Assembly: GCA_038247995.1 (NCBI GenBank)
Contig: JBBRUG010000140.1
Span: 1 to 14,551 of the forward strand
Length of the DNA: 14,551 nt
From: JBBRUG01 sp038247995
GTDB lineage: Bacteria > Chloroflexota > Chloroflexia > Chloroflexales > Chloroflexaceae
Reading direction: 5' to 3'
Of this stretch, positions 6,955 to 13,218 are shown piece after piece. The notes beneath the pieces are model-generated. The model did no database searches. It saw only the letters and a program-made list of their open reading frames with translations, and was not told the DNA's origin. A program made the translations under genes and the position numbers. Each line of letters starts with the position of its first letter. Position 1 is the stretch's first letter.

Positions 6955-7302
6955 GTGAGCAGTTTTATCTCTACATGGTTGCTGCAACGCATCGTGGCGA
7001 GCCTGGTTGCGCTGATGCTGGCCGTGCTGAATCCGGCAAGTTGCTTGATCCACTGCGCGGTTATGGATGCGCGTCAGGAAGCTGCCCAACTTGCTTTTTT
7101 TCTTTGCGATCACGGCGAGCCAAGCGTTGGTTACTCCGCCGAAATGCCGCCGACCCAGTTGCCGCGCGCCTTCTACGAACTGCTCCCTAGCCTAGCAATT
7201 TTCGCACCACTTACCCTCGTGCTGATGCTCGTTCTCATGCTACGCCCGGCGCTTCAACCGGCGCTCCTGCGTTATCAACCGCCCACACCGCCGCCACGCT
7301 GA
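6955..7302 (+). CDS. Small two-helix membrane protein, Cys/His loop, copper operon
   Basis: This 115-residue protein is not assigned to a named family. It has hydrophobic segments at about 13-27 and 77-97 and a Pro/Arg-rich C-terminus. Positive residues at both ends suggest both termini are cytoplasmic, leaving the 50-residue loop outside. That loop carries C30, H33, C34, M37, C51 and H53 (CLIHC and CDH motifs), which could bind copper. Alternatively the first segment may be a signal peptide. The start is GTG with no Shine-Dalgarno sequence, placed at the predicted transcription start. The promoter and the PCuAC gene 85 bp downstream make it the first gene of a copper-delivery operon. A role in copper handling is inferred from context and motif only. 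Confidence 0.72.
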   Translation: MSSFISTWLLQRIVASLVALMLAVLNPASCLIHCAVMDARQEAAQLAFFLCDHGEPSVGYSAEMPPTQLPRAFYELLPSLAIFAPLTLVLMLVLMLRPALQPALLRYQPPTPPPR

Positions 7303-7387
7303 CTGAGCATGCAGCATTGCTGACTTTATTACCGCGACCATAAACCTTTAGCATCACCTACTCATTGCGCGAAAGGATGCGCGTTCT

Positions 7388-7888
7388 ATGCGAATGTTCG
7401 GCTTTTTAATCAGCGCGCTTGGCGTGCTGCTCCTCGTTGCCTGTGGCGCAAGCGGCGCTACGGTGCAAGTGTCCGACCCGTGGGTGCGCGCTGCCGTTGT
7501 AACCGGCGCCGCGATGCCTGCGGCTGAAGCTACGATGGAACCTGACGCTGATGCGGCACCGATGAACATGGCCATGGGCAGCACCAGCGCGGCCTATATG
7601 GTGTTGCGTAGCCGGGGCGGCGCCGATACGCTGCTTGGCGTGGCGACGGACGTGGCGGAAGTGGTAGAGTTACATACAGTCGAGCGCGATGGCGACATTA
7701 TGCGTATGCGCCCGGTAACCCAGATCGAGGTACCGGCCGGCGGTAATACTACGCTTGAACCAGGCGGTCTTCACATTATGTTAATCGGTCTGCGGCGTGA
7801 TCTGCAAGCCGGTGAAAATGTCCGCCTGACGCTCACCTTCGCCAATGCCGGCGATGTTGTTGTTGAAGCGCCGGTGCGCGGCCCCTAG
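7388..7888 (+). CDS. PCuAC-type copper chaperone lipoprotein
   Basis: Predicted extracytoplasmic Cu(I) chaperone of 166 residues that passes copper to SCO or directly to the CuA centre of cytochrome oxidase. The signal peptide ends in the lipobox LVAC (lipid on Cys 19). The complete family metal motif is present with exact spacing: H96, ten residues, M107, twenty-one residues, H129-x-M131. Between the first strand (VSDPWVRAAV) and the AAYMVLR strand is an unusually long loop (40-65) with Met at 43, 50, 59, 61 and 63, beyond the usual short linker. AAAGGA lies 10 nt before the ATG. SCO follows 53 bp downstream. Confidence 0.93.
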   Translation: MRMFGFLISALGVLLLVACGASGATVQVSDPWVRAAVVTGAAMPAAEATMEPDADAAPMNMAMGSTSAAYMVLRSRGGADTLLGVATDVAEVVELHTVERDGDIMRMRPVTQIEVPAGGNTTLEPGGLHIMLIGLRRDLQAGENVRLTLTFANAGDVVVEAPVRGP

Positions 7889-7898
7889 TTGATATAGC

Positions 7899-7930
7899 GG
7901 CGTGCTGCGGCTCGATCGCTGCAGTACGCC
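7899..7930 (+). promoter_or_regulatory. Intercistronic hairpin abutting the sco ribosome site
   Basis: A 13-bp stem (7899-7911 with 7918-7930, two G-U pairs) has a 6-nt loop. It ends exactly where AAGGA (7931-7935) begins. No T-tract follows, so it is not an intrinsic terminator. It may block exonucleases or set the relative translation of PCuAC and SCO. Confidence 0.7.
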
Positions 7931-7941
7931 AAGGAAAGCTA

Positions 7942-8547
7942 ATGAAACGCTTTACACTCCTGACCATCTTTATGTTCATGCTGGCGGCATGCGCGGCGCC
8001 ATGGCCAACCGGCGCACCCGATTCCAGCGGCGCCGAGGGCACGATCATCGAGCCGCCCGTACAGCTCAGCGACTTCACGATGGCCAGCAGTCGCGGCGAG
8101 CCGGTAAGCCTAAGCAGCTTCGCCGGCCAGCCGACGGTGATCTTCTTTGGGTATACGTTCTGCCCCGATGTCTGCCCACTTACCCTGACTGAGATGAAAC
8201 GGGTCAAGGCAGAACTCGGCGCCGAGGGCGAGCAACTCAACGTGGTGTTTGTGAGCGTGGATGGCGAGCGCGATACGCCTGATGTACTGGCACGTTATGT
8301 AAGCAGTTTCGATCCCGCGTTTGTCGGTTTGCAAGGCGACGAGGCGACCCTGCGCCGAATCGGCAAGGAGTACGGCCTCTACTACGCCAAAAGCCAGGTC
8401 CAGAATACCAGCGCCAGCTACCTGGTGGATCATAGCTCGGCGACGTACCTGATCGACGGTGATGGGCAGCTTCGGGTGGTCTATTCGTATGGCACAGCGC
8501 CGGACGTGATCGCGCGTGGTGTGCAACGGTTGCTGCGGGAGCAGTAG
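7942..8547 (+). CDS. SCO1/SenC/PrrC family copper protein
   Basis: This 201-residue lipoprotein has a thioredoxin fold and helps insert copper into, or reduce, the CuA site of cytochrome c oxidase on the outer face of the membrane. The lipobox LAAC places the lipidated cysteine at 17. The copper ligands are intact: C74 and C78 in CPDVC, and H164 in DHSSATYLID. The typical FFGYTFCPDVCPLTL, VFVSVDGERDTP and YLID segments are all present, and the length is normal. AAGGA lies 6 nt before the ATG. It sits between the PCuAC and YtkA-like genes, and its stop is only 2 nt from the next start, indicating tight co-expression. Confidence 0.95.
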   Translation: MKRFTLLTIFMFMLAACAAPWPTGAPDSSGAEGTIIEPPVQLSDFTMASSRGEPVSLSSFAGQPTVIFFGYTFCPDVCPLTLTEMKRVKAELGAEGEQLNVVFVSVDGERDTPDVLARYVSSFDPAFVGLQGDEATLRRIGKEYGLYYAKSQVQNTSASYLVDHSSATYLIDGDGQLRVVYSYGTAPDVIARGVQRLLREQ

Positions 8548-8549
8548 CC

Positions 8550-9047
8550 ATGCAGACCAGGCATTGCTTATACGATCGCCGGCTGACGGCTAAGGGGGCA
8601 AGGGTACAAGGGGCCCAGAGGCGTCACGCCATTATTGTCGGGCTGCTGGCGTATGGAATGGTGTTGGGCGCGCTCTTCCTCACGGCCTGCGGCGGGCCGG
8701 CGCTACCGCCGCTTGGGGCCGATCAGCAGCGCTTTCAGCAGCAGATCGACGGCGTGACGATCACCCTCGACAGCAGCAAAGCGCCGCAAGTTGACCACAC
8801 CGAAACCTTGCGCATTACCCTCCACGATGCACAAGGCCGCCCGATTAACGATGCCGCTGTGTCGGTTGATCTGGAGATGGATATGCTCTGCCTGAGCGGG
8901 ATGACGCCCGTCGGTGATCCAGCAGGCCAAGGGGTCTATGACGTGCTGACGGTCTATCAGATGGCGGGCGAATGGCGCGTGACCGTGCTGGTGGAGGTTG
9001 GCGCGAACAGCCATGAGGCCGTTTTTGTGGTGAACGTGGCGGTGTAG
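8550..9047 (+). CDS. YtkA-like (FixH-like) domain lipoprotein
   Basis: This 165-residue protein has a signal segment with lipobox LTAC (lipidated Cys 47) and a beta-sandwich domain of the YtkA/FixH type (about 65-165). The pattern includes VTITLDSSKAP, LRITLHDAQGRPINDAAVSVDLEMDM and GVYDVLTVYQMAGEWRVTVLVEV. Such proteins accompany SCO and PCuAC genes and are thought to help oxidase assembly or metal handling; biochemistry is poor. The first 25 residues form an unusually long basic n-region encoded by a G-rich stretch resembling intergenic filler. No later in-frame start gives a good signal peptide. GGAG in the end of sco serves as ribosome site. It is the last gene of the copper operon. Confidence 0.85.
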   Translation: MQTRHCLYDRRLTAKGARVQGAQRRHAIIVGLLAYGMVLGALFLTACGGPALPPLGADQQRFQQQIDGVTITLDSSKAPQVDHTETLRITLHDAQGRPINDAAVSVDLEMDMLCLSGMTPVGDPAGQGVYDVLTVYQMAGEWRVTVLVEVGANSHEAVFVVNVAV

Positions 9048-9063
9048 AAGCGCATCCAGGGAA

Positions 9064-9097
9064 GTCGCAACGTCGCAGCGCGCCGCGACGTTGCGAT
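9064..9097. terminator. Hairpin between convergent operons
   Basis: CGCAACGTCGC (9066-9076) and its exact complement (9085-9095) are extended by one T-A pair and one G-U pair, with an 8-nt loop. It lies between the YtkA-like stop and the SulP stop and probably ends or stabilises both transcripts. There is no T-tract, so the class of terminator is uncertain. Confidence 0.65.
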
Positions 9098-9103
9098 GCA
9101 CTC

Positions 9104-10864
9104 CTATGCAACGCACCCCAATGCGCGCATTGCGTCGTGGGTGCTGAGGTGTACATGGCCGGGACCAAGTTGTTCGAGCAGGTGCGAGCGGCGCAGCCGA
9201 TCCATCACCGGGCCTTTGATCTCGGCCAGATGGAGTTCGACGCCTGCCTCGCGCAGCGCTTCGGTGAGCTGTTCGAGCGTGTGCAGCGCGCTACTGTCGA
9301 TAAAGTTGATCGCCGAGCCGATCAGCACCAGATGGCGCACCGCTTGCCGTTCGGCGACAATCCGCAGCAGCGCATCCTCCAGATAGCGCGTGTTGGCAAA
9401 GTACAGGCTCTCATCGACGCGCACCGCCACCACCTGCGGCCAGGTCTGCACCTCGTGGCGCAGAATGTTGCGGTAGGTTTCGCTGGCACCCAGGCGACCG
9501 ACGATCGCAATATGCGGGCGGCTGGAACGCCAGAGGAACAGCGCCAGCGAGACGGCCACACCCACCAGAATACCGCCCTCGATGCCCAGGGCCAGTACCG
9601 CAACAAAGGTAATCAGCCAGGTGGCTGCATCGCCGCGATTGGTACGGGCAATCCGCAGCGGCTCGCGCAGATCGATCAGCCCGCTGACTGCCACCAGCAC
9701 CGTTGCGGCGAGCACGGCCTGCGGCAAATAAAAGAACAGCGGCGTGAAGAAGAGCAAGATCAGCGCGATCATGCCGGCAGTGATCAGCGACGCCAGGCCG
9801 GTAACCGCGCCGGCCTGATCATTCACGACCGAACGCGCAAAGCCGCCCGTTACCGGGTAGCCGCTGAAGAGTCCTGCCGCAACATTCGCTGCGCCAAGCG
9901 CGATCAACTCCTGGTTCGGATCGATCGCCTGACGACGCTTTGAAGCTAGCGCTCGCGCCACAGCAATCGACTCAACCACACTCACAGCGACAATGATCAG
10001 GGCCGCCGGCAGCAACGCCTGCACATCGGTCAGGCTGATCGACGGAACGGCAAACGGCGCCAGGCCGGCTGGAATCGCGCCGACGATCGCTACACCAGCG
10101 GTCGTATTTAGGGCTAACCGCCAGACGATCAGCGTTCCCGCGATCACTGTGACAAGTGGTGCGCCGCTGACGATCAGGGTTACGGCGAGCGCCGGCAAAC
10201 CGGCACGCTGCAATAAAGGCCGCAGGCCCTTGCGGAAGAAAAGCAGCAGGGCGACGCTACTGATCCCGATCGCGAAGGTCACCGGCTGCGTGTTACCGAG
10301 GCCGCCGAGCGCCTGCAGCACCGTTGTGTAAAAATGCTCGCCGCCGATCGGGTAGCCAAGGATATGCTTCAACTGGCCGGCGGCGATGATCACCGCCGCA
10401 GCGCTGGTGAACGCGGCCAGCACCGGGTGGGAGAGGAAGTTGAGTAACACGCCGAGGCGCAAAAACCCGAGCGCCAACTTCAACCCACCCACGATCAGCG
10501 CCAACACAAAGACGAGCACCAGATAGCGCTCGCTTCCCACAGCGGCCAGAGCGCCGACACTGCTCGCAACGAGTAGCGAGGTAATCGCGACCGGCCCGAC
10601 GGAAAGCTGGCCCGAGGTGCCGAGCAGCGCATAGATCGCCAGCGGCACTACTGAGGCGTACAGGCCGATCTGCGGCGGCAGGCCGGCGAGTTGGGCATAG
10701 GCCATGCTCTGCGGGATGAGCATAATTGCCGTCACGATGCCGGCCACCAGGTCGCTCGGCAAATCGGCCCGGCGGTAGTGGCCGAGCCAATTCAAAAATG
10801 GCAAATACCGGCGTATGCCGCTCCGTGAGGGCGGGCCGGGTTTGAGGGTTGATGTAGCAGCCAC
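9104..10864 (-). CDS. SulP family inorganic anion transporter with STAS domain
   Basis: Predicted inner-membrane SLC26/SulP transporter, 586 residues from the chosen start, probably for sulfate or a related anion. The SulP signature LIPQSMAYAQLAG...GLYASVVPLAIYALLGTS spans residues 49-84. A second conserved block, ALGAANVAAGLFSGYPVTGGFARS, is near 322-345. The core contains about a dozen hydrophobic helices. A cytoplasmic STAS domain (about 463-578) carries FIDSSALHTLEQL. GTG at 10864 has AAAGGA 7 nt upstream; the frame extends to an ATG at 10960 with a poor ribosome site, a possible longer form. It is the last gene of the sulfur cluster, 197 bp after its neighbour, so it may also be expressed independently. 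Substrate is inferred from context. Confidence 0.9.
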   Translation of the reverse strand: MAATSTLKPGPPSRSGIRRYLPFLNWLGHYRRADLPSDLVAGIVTAIMLIPQSMAYAQLAGLPPQIGLYASVVPLAIYALLGTSGQLSVGPVAITSLLVASSVGALAAVGSERYLVLVFVLALIVGGLKLALGFLRLGVLLNFLSHPVLAAFTSAAAVIIAAGQLKHILGYPIGGEHFYTTVLQALGGLGNTQPVTFAIGISSVALLLFFRKGLRPLLQRAGLPALAVTLIVSGAPLVTVIAGTLIVWRLALNTTAGVAIVGAIPAGLAPFAVPSISLTDVQALLPAALIIVAVSVVESIAVARALASKRRQAIDPNQELIALGAANVAAGLFSGYPVTGGFARSVVNDQAGAVTGLASLITAGMIALILLFFTPLFFYLPQAVLAATVLVAVSGLIDLREPLRIARTNRGDAATWLITFVAVLALGIEGGILVGVAVSLALFLWRSSRPHIAIVGRLGASETYRNILRHEVQTWPQVVAVRVDESLYFANTRYLEDALLRIVAERQAVRHLVLIGSAINFIDSSALHTLEQLTEALREAGVELHLAEIKGPVMDRLRRSHLLEQLGPGHVHLSTHDAMRALGCVA

Positions 10865-11061
10865 AAGCAGATCCTTTATTACGAGGCGACGCGGCAGGAA
10901 TGCGTCGCAGAAGGCAAATGGCAAGCCGCGGGGTTGCCGATAATCAGTTACGATCACCATTCCGCTGCTTGCCAGATCGCTCCGCTATGTTGATTGCTAC
11001 GGCATGCGCCCTCCCTCAGAGACGGTCTGAAAAGGGGTGTCGTCCGCTTGCAGACAGCTTC

Positions 11062-11556
11062 TCAGGCATGAACCCGATCGAAGTAATCATCGGCGCAGAA
11101 AGTGAACGTCTCCAGCGCGTCGTCGTCGTAGCCGGCGGCGCGCAGTTCGGCTTCGGCATCGGCGCGGCTCCAGCCGCAGTGTTCCATGCGGTAGAGCAGC
11201 CAGAACAGACCGACGCGGGTGGCGCTGCGGCAGTGGATGCACACGGCGCCGGTTGCGGGCGCTTCCACCAGCGCGGCAAACTCGGCCAGATGCTGCGGGC
11301 TTAGCTCGTAGGCCGGCCAGGGGGCGTGAATGTAGCGCAGACCGGCGGCTTCAGCATTGGCGCCCTGAATGGCCGCTCGCGCCGGGTCGCTGCGGATATT
11401 CAGCACCGTGTGAATACCTGCGTCGGCAAGTAAGCGCCAGTCGGCGGGCTGCGGCTGAGCCGCCAGCACCACCGTGGGGGTAACAGCATAACTCTGTAGC
11501 GCCGCCGTTGCCATGCGCTCCTGAAGCGCTGCACAGGGCAGTTGGGAATTGCTCAT
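11062..11556 (-). CDS. DUF442 (beta-lactamase hydrolase-like) phosphatase-family protein
   Basis: This 164-residue protein has the fold pattern of the DUF442/TIGR01244 group, distant relatives of dual-specificity phosphatases. Diagnostic parts are VVLAAQPQPADWRLLADAGIHTVLNIRSD, the AGLRYIHAPWP strand, and the loop CIHCRSATRVGLFWLLY, whose catalytic-type cysteine and arginine are four residues apart as in this group. Such domains are often fused to or encoded beside persulfide dioxygenases; their substrate is not established. I chose ATG at 11556, 23 nt after the rhodanese stop. The ribosome site there is distant (AGAGGA), and ATG at 11514 (AGGAG, tight spacing) is an alternative giving 150 residues. 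Confidence 0.82.
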   Translation of the reverse strand: MSNSQLPCAALQERMATAALQSYAVTPTVVLAAQPQPADWRLLADAGIHTVLNIRSDPARAAIQGANAEAAGLRYIHAPWPAYELSPQHLAEFAALVEAPATGAVCIHCRSATRVGLFWLLYRMEHCGWSRADAEAELRAAGYDDDALETFTFCADDYFDRVHA

Positions 11557-11579
11557 ACGTGTGCTCGTTGTGATCCTCT

Positions 11580-11939
11580 CTACCCGCGCTTGGCGGGCAG
11601 ATCGGCTTGCTGCCAGCCAATCATGCCACCAGTAAGATTGAACAGATTGCTGAAGCCGTGCCGGGCGAGCATTTCGGCAGCGACCTGGCTGCGGCTGCCT
11701 GAGCGGCAAATGCAGACGATCGGCGTATCTTTGGGCAACTCGTCGAGGCGGGCACTGAGCGCCGGCAGCGGGATCAGGCGCGCCCCGACGATGTGGCCAT
11801 CGTGGGCATACTCCTCGGCCGAGCGCACGTCGAGCATAAAGAGCTGATCGTGATCGGCCAGGCGCTGCTGCAACTCGGCCGGGTGTATGGTAGCTATAGC
11901 AGACACGGGCCGAGCGGAAGCAAAGAGGTTGCGTAACAT
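11580..11939 (-). CDS. Single-domain rhodanese sulfurtransferase
   Basis: This 119-residue protein carries sulfane sulfur as a cysteine persulfide. It shows the rhodanese elements ATIHPAELQQRL, FMLDVRSAEEYAHDGHIVGARLIPL, and the active-site loop CRSGSR with catalytic C78 (CRxGxR consensus), followed by NLTGGMIGW. AGGAG 7 nt before ATG at 11939 fixes the start; the open frame extends 13 codons further. It lies 52 bp after the DsrE2-like gene. The tusA, dsrE2 and rhodanese trio is a known sulfur-relay cluster, so it probably loads TusA or receives sulfur from it in the cytoplasm. Confidence 0.93.
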   Translation of the reverse strand: MLRNLFASARPVSAIATIHPAELQQRLADHDQLFMLDVRSAEEYAHDGHIVGARLIPLPALSARLDELPKDTPIVCICRSGSRSQVAAEMLARHGFSNLFNLTGGMIGWQQADLPAKRG

Positions 11940-11953
11940 AACGATGCTCCTGA

Positions 11954-11980
11954 GCGTGTGCATGCCTGCGGCACGCACGC
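11954..11980 (-). promoter_or_regulatory. Intercistronic hairpin before the rhodanese gene
   Basis: On the minus strand GCGTG-CGTGCC pairs with GGCATG-CA-CACGC. This gives 11 pairs with a two-base bulge, one G-U pair and a GCA loop. It ends a few bases upstream of the AGGAG ribosome site. No T-tract follows, so it is not an intrinsic terminator. Confidence 0.6.
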
Positions 11981-11991
11981 GCCGATCGAGG

Positions 11992-12567
11992 TTAAATAAA
12001 GAGCGTTACTTTGGAACGCGCCGCATCGCCCATAAAGGAAGCGACGCCGCCGGTCTCCAGGCCATCGACCAGTTCATTTTCGTGGATGCCGAGTAGTTCA
12101 CGCGACATGTCGCAGACGGTCATCCGCACGCCGAGTTCACGAGCGAGGTCGAAGAGCTCTTCGACGGAAGCGACATCGTGATCGCGCATCAGCTTACGAA
12201 TGATCTGCGCGCCGGCGCCGAAGAAGTTCATCTGCGAGAGGCCAAGCTGCTGGGTGCCGCCGGGCAGCAGCGCGGTAAAACCTTGCTCCAGCAGGTTCTT
12301 GCCGGCGTAGACCTTGCGTTTCTTCACGGCGCCAAGGCCCCAGAAGGTGAAGAACATGCTCACCTCCAGGCCCATTGAAGCGGCGCCGGTGGCGATAATG
12401 AAGGCGGCAATCGCTTTATCGAGCTCGCCGGAAAAGACCACCATCGACAGGCGATCCTCGATGCCCTGGGCCGGCGCAGCTTCAAGTTGAGCGACGCGCG
12501 CCTCCAGCGTAACGATCCGGTCGAGCAGCGTTTCGGTAGGGTTGGTTTCGGGCAGGGTCAGGGTCAT
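11992..12567 (-). CDS. DsrE2-like (DsrE/DsrF/DrsH family) sulfur-carrier protein
   Basis: This 191-residue protein has a DsrE fold. The N-terminus (12-32) is a likely coiled coil with LLDRIVTLEARVAQLEA. The core has SMVVFSGELDKAIAAFIIATGAASMGLEVSMFFTFWGL (41-78), GLSQMNFFGAGAQIIRKLM (109-127) and MTVCDMSRELLGI (149-161), with the conserved sulfur-binding cysteine at 152. The hydrophobic 52-78 stretch is typical of DsrE2 proteins, some of which associate with membranes. GAGGAACG precedes the ATG. It follows tusA by 57 bp. DsrE2 accepts or donates persulfide sulfur with TusA in sulfur oxidisers; the direction of flow here is inferred. Confidence 0.92.
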   Translation of the reverse strand: MTLTLPETNPTETLLDRIVTLEARVAQLEAAPAQGIEDRLSMVVFSGELDKAIAAFIIATGAASMGLEVSMFFTFWGLGAVKKRKVYAGKNLLEQGFTALLPGGTQQLGLSQMNFFGAGAQIIRKLMRDHDVASVEELFDLARELGVRMTVCDMSRELLGIHENELVDGLETGGVASFMGDAARSKVTLFI

Positions 12568-12594
12568 TATCGTTCCTCATAGGGCTGAAGCAAA

Positions 12595-12611
12595 TGCTGC
12601 GGCCTTACATT
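12595..12611. repeat. Dispersed 17-mer in the tusA-dsrE2 gap
   Basis: TGCTGCGGCCTTACATT is identical to 1573-1589 within the inverted-repeat element of the left spacer. A fragment of the same motif (GTAAGGCCG) also appears in reverse near 1630. Chance recurrence of a 17-mer within a 14.5-kb window is unlikely. Confidence 0.8.
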
Positions 12612-12624
12612 AGCGGGAGATGCG

Positions 12625-12876
12625 TTACGCGCTGCGGCGCAAGTAGTGAATGTAGAGATCCTGGCCATTGGCCTGATCGGTTTCCTGGGCGAGCAGTTCG
12701 ACATTCTTAGCTGTCTTAGCCCAGCCCTGGAAGTCGGCGACGGAGCCGCGGTCGCTGGCGACAACTTTGAGTACCTGGCCAACCTGTAGTTCGCCGATGG
12801 CCTTGCGGCTCTTCACGAGGGGCATGGGGCACTTGGCGCCGATCACGTCGAGAGTCTGGTCGAAAGTGGTGCTCAT
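12625..12876 (-). CDS. TusA-family sulfur carrier
   Basis: This 83-residue cytoplasmic protein has the TusA/SirA fold. The N-terminal signature is DVIGAKCPMPLVKSRKAIGEL with the sulfur-carrying C16 in the CPMP motif. It continues with VGQVLKVVASDRGSVADFQGWAKTAKNVEL. AAAGGA upstream of ATG supports the start, and the length is typical. It passes persulfide sulfur between rhodaneses and DsrE-type acceptors. Here it lies between the persulfide dioxygenase-like gene and the DsrE2-like gene, favouring a role in sulfane-sulfur handling instead of tRNA thiolation. Confidence 0.95.
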   Translation of the reverse strand: MSTTFDQTLDVIGAKCPMPLVKSRKAIGELQVGQVLKVVASDRGSVADFQGWAKTAKNVELLAQETDQANGQDLYIHYLRRSA

Positions 12877-12895
12877 GGTGGTTTCCTTTAGGTAC

Positions 12896-12911
12896 CGGCG
12901 CTGAAGCGCCG
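12896..12911 (-). promoter_or_regulatory. Hairpin just upstream of the tusA ribosome site
   Basis: CGGCGC and GCGCCG form a perfect 6-bp stem with a 4-nt loop (TTCA on the minus strand). It lies about 10 nt from the AAAGGA of tusA. No T-tract follows. Confidence 0.6.
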
Positions 12912-12942
12912 CTTGCTCGGGTGGGTTGGCGGCCGGCGAGCT

Positions 12943-13131
12943 GAAGCTCTGGCCGCCGGGCGACGTACGCGCCGCTCAGGGCGCAGATGTTCTTACCGAA
13001 GCTCTGGCCGCCGGGCGACGTACGCGCCGCTCAGGGCGCAGATGTTCTTGCTGAAGCTCTGGCCGCCGGGCGACGTACGCGCCGCTCAGGGCGCAGATAT
13101 TCTTGCTGAAGCTCTGGCCGCCGGACGATTT
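12943..13131. repeat. 55-bp tandem repeat, 3 copies plus a partial
   Basis: Units start at 12943, 12998, 13053 and 13108 (partial, about 24 bp). The three full copies differ at only a few positions: copy 1 ends TTCTTACC, copies 2 and 3 end TTCTTGCT, and copy 3 has one further G-to-A change. Each contains the short inverted repeat GCGCC/GGCGC. A 42-nt part of the unit also forms the 3' end of the neighbouring gene (13177-13218). Confidence 0.96.
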
Positions 13132-13141
13132 CATTGGCAGC

Positions 13142-13168
13142 ATCTGCGCAATCTGCGCAATCTGTGGA
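13142..13168. repeat. 9-bp tandem repeat ATCTGCGCA
   Basis: Two exact ATCTGCGCA copies (13142, 13151) are followed by a diverged third, ATCTGTGGA (13160). It lies between the 55-bp array and the persulfide dioxygenase-like stop codon. Confidence 0.85.
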
Positions 13169-13176
13169 TCGTGCCT

Positions 13177-13218
13177 GGGCGACTTACGCGCCGCTCAGGG
13201 CGCAGATGTTCTTACCGA
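13177..13218. repeat. Outlying copy of the 55-bp unit in the gene 3' end
   Basis: This stretch matches 12958-12999 of the first array copy at 41 of 42 positions. It overlaps the last ten codons and stop of the dioxygenase-like gene. The single difference turns the gene's TAA stop into TAC in the array. Confidence 0.9.

Larger units (their letters stand above)
12877..13183. other. Gene-free spacer carrying the 55-bp array
   Basis: This 307-bp interval separates the persulfide dioxygenase-like gene from tusA. It holds a 55-bp tandem array, a 9-bp tandem repeat and a hairpin just before tusA. Open frames through it are arginine-rich products of the repeat and do not look coding. Confidence 0.8.

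Noticed and set aside
9137..10331. Plus-strand frames opposite the SulP gene
   Set aside because: Antisense shadows rich in His, Gln and Arg. The SulP frame has clear motifs throughout.
11020..11056. Possible terminator between the DUF442 and SulP genes
   Set aside because: The GTCTG/CGGAC stem has only five pairs, and the T-run is short and offset. It is insufficient to claim a transcript end.
12943..13131. CRISPR-like array
   Set aside because: The copies are contiguous with no unique spacers and there are no cas genes. It is a simple tandem repeat.
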